From Neptunicoccus sediminis (lineage in GTDB: Bacteria > Pseudomonadota > Alphaproteobacteria > Rhodobacterales > Rhodobacteraceae): a stretch of DNA of 64,000 nucleotides. Location: NCBI RefSeq assembly GCF_001719615.1, contig NZ_MDVX01000003.1, positions 347,595 to 411,594 on the forward strand, given 5' to 3'. The notes below the pieces were generated by a model. The model saw only the letters and a program-made list of their open reading frames with translations, made no database searches and had not been told where the DNA came from. Position numbers and translations under genes: made by a program. Numbering within the stretch: position 1 is the first letter of the stretch; the number at the start of each line of letters is the position of its first letter. This document shows positions 63,355-64,000 of this stretch, piece after piece.

Positions 63355-63894
63355 ATGAAAGATTACTTAATTTACGATCCGGAAACAAATATTGGGGTGA
63401 TGACGGCGCGTTGTCACCCTAAAGAAATGTTAGAATATGATCCAGCAGAAGAACCATACATTGAGATTGATTTTGAAATTACCGTTCCTGATGATTGGGA
63501 AATTGTAGACGGGATAGCACAAGAGCGCGTGAAACCAATCACCAGCGAAATGGTGAATGTTGAGCGGGATAAGCGAATAGCGGCTGGTGTGTCATTTGAT
63601 GGCCATCTATTCGATTTTGACAGTGCATCTAAGGAAAATATTACGGGTGCTGGTAGTCTGGCAGGTATGGCTGTTCTAAGCGGTGCTGTTGTTGGTGATT
63701 ATGGCTGGAATGGTGGTGTTGATTTCGCTTGGTTGGATAGCTCAAATGTGGCTGTAAAAATGGACGCGCAAACAATGTTTCAATTTAGTCAAGTTGCTGC
63801 TGGTCATGTTAGGGACCATATTTTTGCCGCTAGAACTTTAAAAGATATGGCTATTATTCCGCAAGATTATAAGGACGATTCATATTGGCCATAA
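63355..63894 (+). CDS. DUF4376-containing tail fibre-associated protein
   Basis: A 179-residue protein. The second half (VERDKRIAAGVSFDGHLFDFDSAS) is the DUF4376 pattern found in phage tail fibre and fibre-assembly proteins. It follows the fibre gene after 8 bases with AAGAGGAAAA as ribosome site, so it is probably a fibre chaperone or cap. Confidence 0.75.
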   Translation: MKDYLIYDPETNIGVMTARCHPKEMLEYDPAEEPYIEIDFEITVPDDWEIVDGIAQERVKPITSEMVNVERDKRIAAGVSFDGHLFDFDSASKENITGAGSLAGMAVLSGAVVGDYGWNGGVDFAWLDSSNVAVKMDAQTMFQFSQVAAGHVRDHIFAARTLKDMAIIPQDYKDDSYWP

Positions 63895-63898
63895 AACG

Positions 63899-63934
63899 AA
63901 AAACCCCTGCTATTTTGTGACAGGGGTTTTTTTT
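63899..63934. terminator. terminator at the end of the tail operon
   Basis: AAAAACCCCTG pairs with CAGGGGTTTTT (63899-63909 with 63921-63931), with extra T. It lies between convergent genes and can work in both directions. Confidence 0.9.
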
Positions 63935-64000
63935 TCATTTAATCCATTTGTGATTAATTTTATTTAAGGCGTCGTATCGCGTTTTTAGTGCTGGACCGTT
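63935..64000 (-). CDS. C-terminal end of a minus-strand gene, possibly N-acetylmuramidase endolysin
   Basis: 21 codons and a TGA stop, open to the window edge. The visible residues read NGPALKTRYDALNKINHKW and a few more. The NGP...RYD spacing resembles the last helix of phage N-acetylmuramidases, where YNGPxYxxNxYDxKL is common. The stretch is too short for certainty. An endolysin here would fit the otherwise missing lysis enzyme. Confidence 0.4.
   Translation of the reverse strand, partial: NGPALKTRYDALNKINHKWIK

Overview
The window joins two very different kinds of DNA. Bases 1 to about 35,950 are GC-rich, densely coding chromosome of an alphaproteobacterium. The gene content (pyrG-secG, the rpsF-rpsR-rplI block, fabD-fabG, a DUF2842 protein, DUF2237, YciB, TRAP transport, taurine-type aminotransferase) points to the Rhodobacterales/Roseobacter group. 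From about 35,980 to the end the DNA is strongly AT-rich and carries a tailed-phage genome of the HK97-like siphovirus type. It is most simply read as a prophage whose right end lies beyond the window. No integrase or repressor is visible, so a phage-plasmid or an assembly join cannot be excluded.

Host part, left to right: a polyamine-type gamma-glutamylation operon on the minus strand (glutamine amidotransferase, glutamine synthetase family, FAD oxidoreductase cut by the window edge); glutaryl-CoA dehydrogenase; TerB-like protein; CTP synthase and SecG; adenylosuccinate synthetase; a PiT phosphate transporter; a taurine-pyruvate-type aminotransferase; small envelope proteins; ribosomal proteins S6, S18 and L9; FabD and FabG; a lytic transglycosylase; FtsY; membrane proteins (MgtC-like, EamA-like, YciB); an HNH nuclease; a DedA-like/DsbB pair; a zinc peptidase; tRNA-Leu(CAA). 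After the tRNA come an alpha/beta hydrolase, a probable (R)-selective amine transaminase and a flavin monooxygenase. A catabolic cluster follows: TetR regulator, three TRAP transporter genes, cyclase, fumarylacetoacetate hydrolase, SMP-30 lactonase and OsmC. A strong terminator sits between the TRAP binding protein and its permeases.

Phage part: the left arm holds small minus-strand genes, an H-NS/HvrA-like DNA-binding protein, zinc-ribbon and GIY-YIG-like proteins, and a 567-residue protein with family-A polymerase palm motifs. An 870-base non-coding region next to that gene contains three 58 to 60 base repeat units with equal 20-base spacers. A minus-strand membrane/lysis-like cassette and an HNH gene precede the plus-strand morphogenesis operon: terminases, portal, protease, capsid, connectors, tail tube, tail chaperones with a -1 frameshift site, tape measure, tail tip, a 2294-residue central fibre with three tandem domains, and a DUF4376 protein. 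The last bases are the tail of a minus-strand gene that may be a muramidase endolysin.

Twelve copies of a short element, [A/C]CTAAATA[A/C], lie between or at the ends of phage genes. Most stand shortly upstream of a start codon and point in the direction of that gene. They look like a phage-specific promoter family. Together with the polymerase-like protein, the spaced repeats and the H-NS-like protein they are the most interesting part of the window.
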